14,698 bases of DNA from Pseudomonadales bacterium (GTDB taxonomy: Bacteria; Pseudomonadota; Gammaproteobacteria; Pseudomonadales; DT-91), in assembly GCA_013215025.1 (NCBI GenBank), contig JABSRR010000008.1:6241-20938 (forward strand), read 5' to 3'. How positions within the stretch are numbered: position 1 is the stretch's first letter; the number at the start of each line of letters is the position of its first letter. The translations under genes were made by a program, and so were the position numbers. The notes beneath the pieces are model-generated. The model was not told the origin of the DNA, did no database searches, and saw nothing but the letters and a program-made list of their open reading frames with translations. This document shows positions 1 through 6,428 of the stretch, in pieces.

Positions 1-10
1 GTCATTCGCC

Positions 11-26
11 ATTGCATCTATGCAAT
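11..26. promoter_or_regulatory. 16-bp palindrome upstream of hexR
   Basis: ATTGCAT and ATGCAAT form a perfect 7-bp inverted repeat around a 2-bp centre. The symmetry suits a dimeric DNA-binding protein, but it does not resemble the HexR boxes I know (TGTAATT-type or TTGT/ACAA-type). It may belong to a gene off the left edge. The rest of 27-161 shows no gene; a weak promoter-like pair for hexR (TTGGTT at 111-116, TGTAGT at 134-139, 17-bp spacer) is possible. Confidence 0.3.
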
Positions 27-161
27 AGCCCTTGCTTTTCTCCGCTGCACCTACTCAATAAACCAATACATGCTGCCATTCTACGAAGGTGTACGAAAGT
101 GCTTGGCTGCTTGGTTTGTATCTGCATCAGCGCTGTAGTACATTGCTAAGCTTGAGATTGA

Positions 162-1028
162 ATGATCGAGCTTATGCTACCTCTTCTGCAACGAATTCAC
201 CGCAGTAAACCCTCACTGCGAAAATCTGAACTGAAAGTCAGTGATTATGTGTTAAAGCATATTCACCAAGTAATTCATATGCGCATTGTTGATCTGGCTG
301 AGGCCTGCCAGGTTAGCGAGCCCACTGTTGTGAGGTTTTGTCGCGCCATCGACTGCTCTGGCTTTCAGGATTTTAAGCTGCAGTTAGCACAACATATTGC
401 TGGCATGCAGGAGTATGAAGACTTCTCGATCAACGCCAACGACTCGGTGGCAGACTTAGGTCGTAAAGTTTTTGATGCCACCCTGAGCACCCTGTCGGAA
501 GTGCGCGACGCAATCAATCCCGACGTTATGGAAAATGCGATTCAAGCTATTTGCCATGCGAAACGGGTTGAGTTTTATGGCTTTGGCGCATCTGCAGCTG
601 TCGCAGCTGATGCACAGCATAAGTTTTTCCGCTTACAGATTTCTTCTGCAGTGTATTCTGATCCACATATTCAAACCATGTCGGCGATGTCGCTCAGCAA
701 CGATGATGTGGTAGTTGCGATCTCACAGTCCGGTAAGACTACAGCCTTGATTGAGGCCGTTCGGCTCGCCAATCAGGCAGGTGCTTTGACAATTGGATTA
801 GCGCCGTCTCATTCGCCCGTCAGTGCAGAATGTCATATTGCGATTCATATTGATGCGGAAGAAGAGGTTGAAATCTACACCCCGCTGTCGTCGCGCATTG
901 CTCATTTGGTGGTAATCGATTTATTAGCGGTCGGTGTAGCGCAAACCATAGGGCCGCGCATCTCTAAGCATTTGCAGGCCATTGAGACTAGCCTGCAACC
1001 GCTGCGTGAAGAATTAGATGGCACATAA
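162..1028 (+). CDS. hexR: HexR-like RpiR-family transcriptional regulator (HTH + SIS domain)
   Basis: This 288-residue protein has the two-domain layout of the RpiR/HexR family. The N-terminal helix-turn-helix runs over about residues 40-65, with the family signature VSEPTVVRFCRAI. The C-terminal SIS sugar-phosphate-binding domain spans about 125-265, with GFGAS at 140-144, ISQSG at 187-191 and PLSSRIAHL at 241-249. HexR in gammaproteobacteria controls central sugar catabolism (zwf, edd, eda, gap, pyk) and is released from DNA by 2-keto-3-deoxy-6-phosphogluconate; that role is from family knowledge. The ATG at 162 and a second ATG at 174 are both possible starts, and neither has a strong ribosome site. 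The gene ends 4 bp before a convergent small gene. None of the usual sugar genes is visible next to it, so the HexR rather than generic RpiR assignment rests on overall similarity. Confidence 0.85.
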   Translation: MIELMLPLLQRIHRSKPSLRKSELKVSDYVLKHIHQVIHMRIVDLAEACQVSEPTVVRFCRAIDCSGFQDFKLQLAQHIAGMQEYEDFSINANDSVADLGRKVFDATLSTLSEVRDAINPDVMENAIQAICHAKRVEFYGFGASAAVAADAQHKFFRLQISSAVYSDPHIQTMSAMSLSNDDVVVAISQSGKTTALIEAVRLANQAGALTIGLAPSHSPVSAECHIAIHIDAEEEVEIYTPLSSRIAHLVVIDLLAVGVAQTIGPRISKHLQAIETSLQPLREELDGT

Positions 1029-1032
1029 TGGC

Positions 1033-1350
1033 CTAGTTGAAGCAATCTTTTAACCGACTGCGGCGCGCTTTTTTGTAAACCACCTTGGCTTTAGTTGACT
1101 GCGCTGGCGCATCATTAGCTGACATCATCTGCCGCGTACTGCTCTCTGTAATCTCTGCCTGGCTAAGCTGAAACTGGCCAGCCTCAGCATTCTGGCGACG
1201 CGACGCCTGCGATGAACTTGACGGCTTATTTGCGGCAGCATGACTAGAACTATGATCAGCGCCATGATCGGCATGATATTGTTTATTGGCGTGGCGAAAC
1301 TTACCTAAGTAACCTACAAAACCGGATGTATCTACAGATGGGTTATGCAT
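1033..1350 (-). CDS. Small His/Ser/Ala-rich basic hypothetical protein
   Basis: This 105-residue protein matches no family I recognise. It is supported as a gene by an exact AAGGAG ribosome site (complement of 1358-1363) 7 nt before its ATG, and by a snug convergent fit with hexR. About residues 22-50 are low-complexity and rich in His, Ser and Ala (HADHGADHSSSH, KPSSSS). The C-terminal quarter is basic (KAKVVYKKARRSRLK) and ends in DCFN. There is no signal peptide or membrane segment. The composition suggests a disordered protein that might bind metal through its histidines or nucleic acid through its basic tail, but this is only inference. Its upstream region is shared with hslV. Confidence 0.65.
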   Translation of the reverse strand: MHNPSVDTSGFVGYLGKFRHANKQYHADHGADHSSSHAAANKPSSSSQASRRQNAEAGQFQLSQAEITESSTRQMMSANDAPAQSTKAKVVYKKARRSRLKDCFN

Positions 1351-1399
1351 AAGAGGTCTCCTTTTCTTAGCTATTGCTTAGCTATTTCTTAATGTCTTT

Positions 1400-1414
1400 G
1401 CGCTTTTTAAGCGC
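1400..1414. repeat. Small hairpin GCGCTT-TTT-AAGCGC
   Basis: A perfect 6-bp stem with a 3-nt loop lies between the small minus-strand gene and hslV. It has no following U-tract on either strand, so it is not a clear terminator. It could be part of the 5' leader or promoter region of the minus-strand gene. Confidence 0.3.
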
Positions 1415-1482
1415 TTTGTAGCGGTTCTTAACTATTTGCTTACACTTTGTTAGAGGCCGTTGTAATGCATAAGTTCAAATAA

Positions 1483-1498
1483 CTGACTAAATAGTCAG
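1483..1498. promoter_or_regulatory. Operator-like palindrome upstream of hslV
   Basis: CTGACTA and TAGTCAG are perfect 7-bp arms around an AA centre, a compact dyad of the size bound by TetR- or MarR-type dimers. It lies about 30 bp before the -35 element of the hslV heat-shock promoter and about 130 bp upstream of the divergent small gene. The regulator is unknown. Confidence 0.4.
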
Positions 1499-1528
1499 CT
1501 TTAAGGGGAAAATTATCCGCTTCCACGG

Positions 1529-1556
1529 CTTGAAAAGCGTGTGAATAACCCCATAA
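1529..1556 (+). promoter_or_regulatory. Sigma-32 heat-shock promoter of hslVU
   Basis: The -35 element CTTGAA (1529-1534) and -10 element CCCCATAA (1549-1556) are separated by 14 bp. This matches the known sigma-32 (RpoH) consensus CTTGAAA and CCCCATnT almost perfectly. Transcription should begin near 1563, leaving a leader of about 45 nt before the hslV TTG start. Heat-shock control of hslVU is well established in enterobacteria. Confidence 0.88.
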
Positions 1557-1607
1557 ATAGCGCTATATCAAAAGATAAACGCGGCCTTGTCGCGCAAGGA
1601 GAACAGT

Positions 1608-2153
1608 TTGGAACAATATCGAGGCACTACAATTCTATCGGTGCGACGCGGCAATAAGGTCGTCATTGGTGGTGACGGCCAGGTATCGATGGGTAATACC
1701 GTCATGAAAGGCAATGCGCGTAAAGTTCGCTCATTGTTTAATGATCGGGTGATTGCCGGTTTTGCCGGCGGCACCGCCGATGCATTTACCTTATTTGAAC
1801 TGTTTGAATCGCAGCTGCAAAAATATCAAGGCCACTTACTGCGCGCCGCTGTTGAACTCGCCAAGATGTGGCGCACAGAACGCTCGCTGCGACAACTTGA
1901 AGCGCTATTGATTGTTGCCGATAAAGACACCTCACTGATCATTACCGGTAACGGTGATGTGATTGAGCCAGAAGATAATCTTCTAGCGATTGGCTCTGGC
2001 GGCTCATTTGCGCAAGCCTCTGCCCGCGCCTTAATGGATAATACTGATATGGATGCCGAAGCTATCGTACGTGAAGGTTTGCGCATTGCCGCCGATATCT
2101 GTGTCTATACCAACCATAACCACGTGATTAAATCTCTGGATGCGGCCAACTAA
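1608..2153 (+). CDS. hslV: HslV, peptidase subunit of the HslVU (ClpYQ) protease
   Basis: HslV forms the double-ring threonine peptidase of the cytoplasmic ATP-dependent HslVU protease, which removes misfolded and regulatory proteins under heat stress. The start is called at TTG 1608 because an AAGGAG ribosome site (1596-1601) lies 6 nt upstream. The resulting N-terminus [15 protein letters not shown] matches the family. An upstream in-frame TTG at 1587 would place the ribosome site inside the gene. Processing before Thr7 would expose the catalytic threonine and leave a six-residue propeptide, unlike E. coli, where only Met precedes it. Conserved blocks include [38 protein letters not shown] and the IYTNH-like VYTNHNH near the end. 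The length of 181 residues is normal. hslU follows after 30 bp, giving the classical operon. Confidence 0.97.
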   Translation: MEQYRGTTILSVRRGNKVVIGGDGQVSMGNTVMKGNARKVRSLFNDRVIAGFAGGTADAFTLFELFESQLQKYQGHLLRAAVELAKMWRTERSLRQLEALLIVADKDTSLIITGNGDVIEPEDNLLAIGSGGSFAQASARALMDNTDMDAEAIVREGLRIAADICVYTNHNHVIKSLDAAN

Positions 2154-2183
2154 GCGCCCACCGTTTACTGATAAGAGAAAGCT

Positions 2184-3515
2184 ATGTCTGCTATGACTCC
2201 CCGTGAAATTGTTCACGCCCTAAATCAGCACATTATTGGTCAAGATGAAGCCAAACGCTCGGTGGCGATTGCATTACGCAATCGCTGGCGTCGGATGCAA
2301 TTGGACGATGATATGCGCGCTGAAGTAACGCCAAAAAATATTTTAATGATAGGTCCTACCGGGGTTGGCAAAACCGAAATTGCGCGCCGCTTAGCAAAAC
2401 TGGCTAGAGCTCCTTTTATCAAGGTTGAAGCGACCAAATTTACTGAAGTTGGCTACGTCGGTCGCGACGTTGAATCAGTGATTCGTGACTTGGTTGATGC
2501 TGCGATCAAAATGATTCGTGAAGAGGCGATGGAAAAAGTACAGCACCGCGCCAGTGATGCCGCCGAAGAGCGAATTCTTGACGCGCTGCTACCACCGCCA
2601 CGCAATTTTAATGACGAAGCCGAACAAGCTAGCAAAGACTCCAGCACGCGCCAGCTGTTTCGTAAAAAATTACGCCAAGGTGAGCTGGATGATAAAGAGA
2701 TTGAAATCGAATTATCAGAAGCACCGCGCGGTGTCGAAATTATGACGCCACCGGGCATGGAAGATATGGCCAATCAACTGCAAAATATGTTTTCCAGCAT
2801 GGGAAGCGCGCGCAAATCTTCGCGTAAGCTTAGCGTCAAACAAGCCTTCAGTTTGATTCAAGAGGAGGAAGCTGCCAAGTTGGTTAATGAAGACGATTTA
2901 AAAAGCCAAGCTGTGCAGGCGGTAGAACAAACCGGCATCGTGTTTATTGACGAAATTGATAAAGTGGCAAAGCGCGGAGAAAGCGGCGGCACCGATGTAT
3001 CACGCGAAGGTGTGCAGCGCGATTTACTGCCGCTGATTGAGGGCAGCACCATTAACACGAAATATGGCATGATAAAAACCGACCATATTTTGTTTATTGC
3101 ATCGGGCGCATTTCATTTAGCCAAGCCTTCAGACTTGATTCCTGAGCTGCAAGGTCGCCTGCCAATTCGAGTAGAACTGAATGCGCTTTCACCCGAGGAT
3201 TTTGTGCGTATCTTATCAGAGCCTACCGCATCATTAACCCAGCAGTACCAAGCATTGATGGCCACCGAAGGTGTTAGCTTAAGCTTTGCTGCAGACGGCA
3301 TCAAGCGTCTCGCGGAAATTGCTTGGGAAATCAATGATCGCTCTGAAAACATTGGCGCTCGCCGCTTACATACAGTGTTAGAGCGACTATTAGACGAGGT
3401 GTCTTTTGAAGCTTCTGACCTACAGGATAAACAGGTAGAGGTTACTGCAGCATTTGTGGACCAGAAACTTGGCGAGTTGGTGCAGGATCAAGACCTCAGC
3501 CAATTTATCTTATAA
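2184..3515 (+). CDS. hslU: HslU, ATPase/unfoldase subunit of the HslVU protease
   Basis: HslU is the AAA+ hexameric unfoldase that recognises substrates and threads them into HslV. At 443 residues it has the usual length. Visible motifs are Walker A GPTGVGKT (57-64), the pore loop GYVGRD (90-95), Walker [10 protein letters not shown] (252-260) and the sensor-2 motif GARRLH (391-396). The charged I-domain lies between Walker A and B, about 110-240. The C-terminal tail DLSQFIL matches the conserved segment that inserts into HslV to activate it. The ATG at 2184 gives [10 protein letters not shown]; an ATG three codons later would also fit the family. It follows hslV by 30 bp and shares the sigma-32 promoter. 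Confidence 0.97.
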   Translation: MSAMTPREIVHALNQHIIGQDEAKRSVAIALRNRWRRMQLDDDMRAEVTPKNILMIGPTGVGKTEIARRLAKLARAPFIKVEATKFTEVGYVGRDVESVIRDLVDAAIKMIREEAMEKVQHRASDAAEERILDALLPPPRNFNDEAEQASKDSSTRQLFRKKLRQGELDDKEIEIELSEAPRGVEIMTPPGMEDMANQLQNMFSSMGSARKSSRKLSVKQAFSLIQEEEAAKLVNEDDLKSQAVQAVEQTGIVFIDEIDKVAKRGESGGTDVSREGVQRDLLPLIEGSTINTKYGMIKTDHILFIASGAFHLAKPSDLIPELQGRLPIRVELNALSPEDFVRILSEPTASLTQQYQALMATEGVSLSFAADGIKRLAEIAWEINDRSENIGARRLHTVLERLLDEVSFEASDLQDKQVEVTAAFVDQKLGELVQDQDLSQFIL

Positions 3516-3554
3516 GCCCGCTGCTCACAAGCAACGACTGAGCTCGCCTTCACG

Positions 3555-4463
3555 ATGCTAGCTAAGCACTGGTTTTTTGTTGTTAACCCAAACGCAGGTG
3601 GTCAAGCACCGGCGAAGCGCTTACGCGTTTTACAGCAAAAGCTGCAGGCTTCTGAGCTACAGTTTGAGCTAGCTGTCAGCAAGCGCCCTGGCCATGCCGG
3701 TGAGTTGGTGTATGCAGCGATTGCGCAAGGGTTTCGGCAATTTGTTGTCGTTGGCGGCGATGGCAGCCTGAACGAGGTGCTGCAGAGCCTGGCGCAATCT
3801 CCGCACCTGCAGGACTGCACGCTTACTAGCCTGGCCTGGGGCACTGGCAACGACTGGTCGCGCCAGCACAAACTGCCGCGCAAACTGGATGCTTTTATTG
3901 CATTTTTAAGCAGCGGCAAGGCGAAACGACGGCGCCAGGATATTGGCGTGGTGCACTATGGCGAGCAACAGCAACAGTATTTTCTCAACTCAGTGGGCTG
4001 TGGCTTTGACTGCTACTTACTGCAACGCATGGGGCATGGCAGTGGCTGGCGGCTACGTTATTATATCTACTTACTGCGCTGCTTATTCAGCTATCAGGCT
4101 CAGCCTATGCAGGTCACGATTAACCAGCAGCAGTATACAAGCCGAAGCTTTATGTTAATGGCCTGTAAAAATCAATTTGCCGGCGGAGGTATGCGCTTTG
4201 CACCGGAAAACCAGCTCGATAATCAGTTACTTGAGTGCATTAATATTCAACAGATGAGCGGTCTTGAGCGATTGCTCAGCCTGCGCTACCTATCCAATGG
4301 CCAGATAAATTCACACCCAAAGGTGAAGTATCAACGCAGCGCTTCGATCCAGTTAGACAGTGAAGCTGACGTCGCTTTTCAATGTGATGGTGAAATCATT
4401 GCGCAGTTACCCATCAAGGTAAGCTGTGCTCAACAATCGCTGTATTATCTAAGCCCTGAGTAG
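3555..4463 (+). CDS. Diacylglycerol/lipid kinase family protein (DAGK catalytic domain)
   Basis: This 302-residue protein has the DAGK/YegS-type lipid-kinase fold. Signatures are VVNPNAGG (9-16), VVGGDGSLNEVL (65-76, the ATP-binding GGDG motif) and WGTGNDWSRQ (95-104). A C-terminal beta-domain block, FAGGGMRFAPENQLDN, resembles the usual GGG..aP.A..dDG segment. Members phosphorylate diacylglycerol, phosphatidylglycerol or sphingoid lipids at the inner face of the membrane; the substrate here cannot be told. There is no signal peptide. The gene starts 39 bp after hslU on the same strand with no hairpin between them, so heat-shock co-transcription is likely. The ribosome site is weak, and the ATG at 3555 is supported mainly by placing the NPNAGG motif at its normal position near the N-terminus. 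Confidence 0.85.
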   Translation: MLAKHWFFVVNPNAGGQAPAKRLRVLQQKLQASELQFELAVSKRPGHAGELVYAAIAQGFRQFVVVGGDGSLNEVLQSLAQSPHLQDCTLTSLAWGTGNDWSRQHKLPRKLDAFIAFLSSGKAKRRRQDIGVVHYGEQQQQYFLNSVGCGFDCYLLQRMGHGSGWRLRYYIYLLRCLFSYQAQPMQVTINQQQYTSRSFMLMACKNQFAGGGMRFAPENQLDNQLLECINIQQMSGLERLLSLRYLSNGQINSHPKVKYQRSASIQLDSEADVAFQCDGEIIAQLPIKVSCAQQSLYYLSPE

Positions 4464-4485
4464 CATGCCGTTCGGCAGGCTACTC
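4458..4485. terminator. Hairpin between convergent genes, probable bidirectional terminator
   Basis: GAGTAGC pairs with GCTACTC, and TGCCG with CGGCA, with one A/G mismatch and a short TT loop, giving 12 paired bases. The structure overlaps the kinase stop codon and lies 20 bp from the end of the convergent MaoC gene. Neither side has a good U-tract, so its termination strength is uncertain. Confidence 0.5.
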
Positions 4486-4504
4486 GAGCGATAAATAAAC
4501 GGGC

Positions 4505-4972
4505 TTATTCAGCATTGGCAGGAAAATAACGCGATATGGTATCAGCAACGCAGGCAGGTCGATCGGCACCTTCAATTTCAACGGTGACTCTGACTACCGA
4601 TTGAATACCACCTTTTATTTCTTCAACACTGACTAACTCGCCTACCCCGCGAATGCGCGAGCCTACCGTTACCGGCGATGGGAATCGCACCTTATCTAAA
4701 CCCACATTCACACCCATTTTGATGCCTTGCACATCAATGATTTGCGGTAAGAAATAGTTTACCAAGGACAAGGTTAAGTAGCCGTGAGCAATACAGGCAC
4801 CAAAGGGGCCATCTTTCGCTTTATCAGGATCAACATGAATCCATTGGTGATCACCCGTTGCATCAGCAAATAAATTGATGCGGTCTTGATCAATGGTCAT
4901 CCATTCGGTGGTATCTAAAGTTTCACCCACTTTATCGGCGAGCTGATGAGGAGTTTCGAATACAACAGTCAT
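4505..4972 (-). CDS. MaoC-family (R)-specific enoyl-CoA hydratase-like protein
   Basis: This 155-residue single hot-dog-domain protein resembles PhaJ/MaoC hydratases, which add water to trans-2-enoyl-CoA to give (R)-3-hydroxyacyl-CoA in fatty-acid or polyhydroxyalkanoate metabolism. The hydratase-2 motif is visible as FADATGDHQWIHVDPDKA (35-52). Asp41 and His46 form the expected D-x4-H catalytic pair, followed by GPFGACIAHGYLTLSL (55-70). The gene is cytoplasmic with no signal peptide. An AGGA ribosome site precedes the ATG by about 7 nt. It is divergent from the FimV-like gene and convergent with the lipid kinase, so it is probably monocistronic. The substrate is unknown; some family members act on short-chain acyl-CoA, others in side-chain degradation. 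Confidence 0.88.
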   Translation of the reverse strand: MTVVFETPHQLADKVGETLDTTEWMTIDQDRINLFADATGDHQWIHVDPDKAKDGPFGACIAHGYLTLSLVNYFLPQIIDVQGIKMGVNVGLDKVRFPSPVTVGSRIRGVGELVSVEEIKGGIQSVVRVTVEIEGADRPACVADTISRYFPANAE

Positions 4973-5028
4973 AGTGATCCTATCTTTTTCTGTGATGGAG
5001 TTAGAGCTTGCATCAGCAAAACGTGCGC

Positions 5029-5051
5029 TGGCGCATAAAATTGATGCGCCA
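5029..5051. repeat. Perfect inverted repeat upstream of the FimV-like gene
   Basis: TGGCGCAT (5029-5036) and ATGCGCCA (5044-5051) are perfect 8-bp arms around a 7-nt loop, AAAATTG. The repeat overlaps the possible -35 element of the downstream gene. It could be an operator or an RNA hairpin. Confidence 0.5.
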
Positions 5052-5070
5052 TTCTATCAGGCTCGATACT
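5041..5070 (+). promoter_or_regulatory. Possible sigma-70 promoter of the FimV-like gene
   Basis: TTGATG (5041-5046) and GATACT (5065-5070) with an 18-bp spacer match the sigma-70 consensus at four of six bases each. The -35 element lies within the inverted repeat, which would allow repressor control. The match is modest. Confidence 0.3.
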
Positions 5071-5121
5071 AATCAACAAAATTCGATTAAGCTTGGCGGC
5101 ACTCACAAGCGAGGTAGCGAT

Positions 5122-5541
5122 ATGCGCAATATAATCATCACACTTTGCTTAGGGATGAGCCTTTTTTTAAACCTACCGAAATCTGCAATGGCACTTGGTT
5201 TAGGCCCTGCAGAATTACACTCACATTGGGGTGAACCATTAGCCCTAAGCATTCCGATTTATCTGGGCAAGCGTGACAGCATTGATGCCTTGCGCGCGCA
5301 ACTAGCCGAACCCTCGGTTTGGCAGCAGCTGCAGATTGATTATCGCTTTGCCTATAACTCGATACGTTTTGAACTGACCGATACTGCACCCTATATGCTT
5401 AAGCTATCGAGTGAAAAATCCTTTACCGAACCCTTTGTTGAGCTTGTCGTTGCAGTCAGCTCTGCCAGTCAAACGGTAAACCGCAGTCTTACCGTATTGC
5501 TTGATCCACCTGAAATTCAAGGTACAATCGCGCACAAATAA
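5122..5541 (+). CDS. Secreted stand-alone FimV N-terminal-like domain protein
   Basis: This 139-residue protein begins at ATG 5122, preceded by a GAGGT ribosome site (5111-5115) at 6 nt. A longer in-frame start at 5008 would hide the signal peptide and run through the inverted repeat, so it is rejected. Residues 1-24 form a signal peptide with a likely cut after SAMA. The mature part reads LGLGPAELHSHWGEPL. It contains the beta-rich periplasmic domain found at the start of FimV, with FTEPFVELVVAV and the closing LTVLLDPP. FimV proper is a long polar inner-membrane protein with a LysM motif, a membrane helix and a TPR/acidic tail that promotes type IV pilus and type II secretion assembly; all of these parts are absent. 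It may be a periplasmic partner or a remnant. No FimV tail is encoded downstream. Confidence 0.75.
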   Translation: MRNIIITLCLGMSLFLNLPKSAMALGLGPAELHSHWGEPLALSIPIYLGKRDSIDALRAQLAEPSVWQQLQIDYRFAYNSIRFELTDTAPYMLKLSSEKSFTEPFVELVVAVSSASQTVNRSLTVLLDPPEIQGTIAHK

Positions 5542-5564
5542 CTGTATTACAGAATAGGCAGATC

Positions 5565-5747
5565 ATGACACAGCCCATCAAACTGCGCATGTTAACGGTT
5601 GCGGAAGGTGAGGAAATTGAATTGATTTTTGATGACCCAGCGATCGAATCGTTGGCTGATATCAGCATTAGCGAAAATCATTTCGGCTCTTTTCTTAAAC
5701 TGAATATCCAAAAGTCAAAAGCGCCAAGCTCTGATCGCAGCGATTAA
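5565..5747 (+). CDS. Small hypothetical protein downstream of the FimV-like gene
   Basis: This is a 60-residue acidic protein with no family I recognise. It has no signal peptide or membrane helix. The N-terminal 40 residues (PIKLRMLTVAEGEEIELIFDD) look like alternating beta strands, and the tail is polar. It starts 23 bp after the FimV-like gene on the same strand, so the two probably form a transcript. The ribosome site is weak (AGG about 7 nt upstream). The end overlaps the convergent yaiI stop by 4 bp. The main support is its position in an otherwise empty 200-bp gap. Confidence 0.5.
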   Translation: MTQPIKLRMLTVAEGEEIELIFDDPAIESLADISISENHFGSFLKLNIQKSKAPSSDRSD

Positions 5748-6190
5748 CGCTTGGCCAAATAACGATCCAGCGCATTGGCAAACTGCTGTTTATCTTTGGC
5801 TGAAAACGGTGCTGGGCCACCGCGCATCTCAACCGCTGATGCACGCATGGTTTCCATAAAATCGCGCATATTCAGCCGTTGCTTAATATTTTGCTGATCT
5901 AAAGCTTCGCCTCGGGTATTAATAACTACAGCGCCCTTGGCAATAAGCTCAGCAGCCAAGGGGATATCTTGAGTGACAACCAAGTCACCCGCCTTTACCT
6001 GTTGCACAATATAATCATCTGCTACGTCGAAGCCCTGCTCTACCTGTCGGCATTGAATCCATGTGGACTTAGGCAGATGCAAGTACTGATTGGCAACAAA
6101 TATCAGCGGCAGCTGCACACGATTGGCAGCTTTGCATAACACCTCTTTTATCGCCTTAGGGCAGGCATCGGCGTCAACCCAGATCGTCAT
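5744..6190 (-). CDS. yaiI: YaiI/YqxD family protein (UPF0178, DUF188)
   Basis: This 148-residue protein matches the widespread UPF0178 family in length and motifs: WVDADACP at 4-11, GFDVADDYI at 53-61, GDL and TQDIPLA at 68-79, and GGPAPFS at 124-130. The clustered conserved aspartates resemble the acidic active site of PIN-like nucleases, and members are suspected nucleases, but no reaction is established. It is cytoplasmic. An AAGGAT ribosome site lies about 7 nt before the ATG. The gene is divergent from the DEAD-box helicase gene and probably monocistronic. Confidence 0.93.
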   Translation of the reverse strand: MTIWVDADACPKAIKEVLCKAANRVQLPLIFVANQYLHLPKSTWIQCRQVEQGFDVADDYIVQQVKAGDLVVTQDIPLAAELIAKGAVVINTRGEALDQQNIKQRLNMRDFMETMRASAVEMRGGPAPFSAKDKQQFANALDRYLAKR

Positions 6191-6280
6191 AAACTATCCT
6201 TTTGGTTAAATTTGCACTATTTTATTAAAGATAGCGATGAATAACGACTTTTAAGGCGCGCAATTTGTCGCGGTTTTCCG

Positions 6281-6290
6281 TATAATCGCC
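6281..6290 (+). promoter_or_regulatory. Probable -10 element with GC-rich discriminator for the helicase gene
   Basis: A perfect TATAAT (6281-6286) is followed directly by the GC-rich sequence CGCCCGCC, a discriminator typical of growth-rate or ppGpp-controlled promoters. No good -35 lies at 16-18 bp; the nearest is TTGTCG only 10 bp upstream. Initiation near 6293 would give a leader of about 135 nt before the helicase ATG, in line with the long leaders of cold-shock helicase genes. Confidence 0.4.
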
Positions 6291-6428
6291 CGCCTTTAAC
6301 CATACCAGTCTAGCCAAACCGTCATCATAAAGACATTCAATCCAGCCGTGATTGATCAGTGAGGGATTTGATGCGCTCGTGCTAGTTTTTTTATCTTAAC
6401 TTAGTGTTATTTTACTTAGAGAGCCATC

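Noticed and set aside
162..1028. Possible HexR autoregulatory box upstream of hexR
   Set aside because: Only a short TGTA-G-TACA dyad (134-142) is present; it does not match the known HexR consensus well enough to call.
1400..1414. Hairpin GCGCTT/AAGCGC as a terminator
   Set aside because: No U-tract on either strand and it lies upstream, not downstream, of both flanking genes.
1568..3352. Several minus-strand frames antisense to hslV and hslU (for example 1826-2086, 2453-2773)
   Set aside because: Compositional shadows of well-established genes; no ribosome sites or recognisable products.
5008..5121. A longer N-terminus for the FimV-like protein from ATG 5008
   Set aside because: It would run through the inverted repeat and put 38 residues before the signal peptide; the ATG at 5122 has a proper ribosome site.
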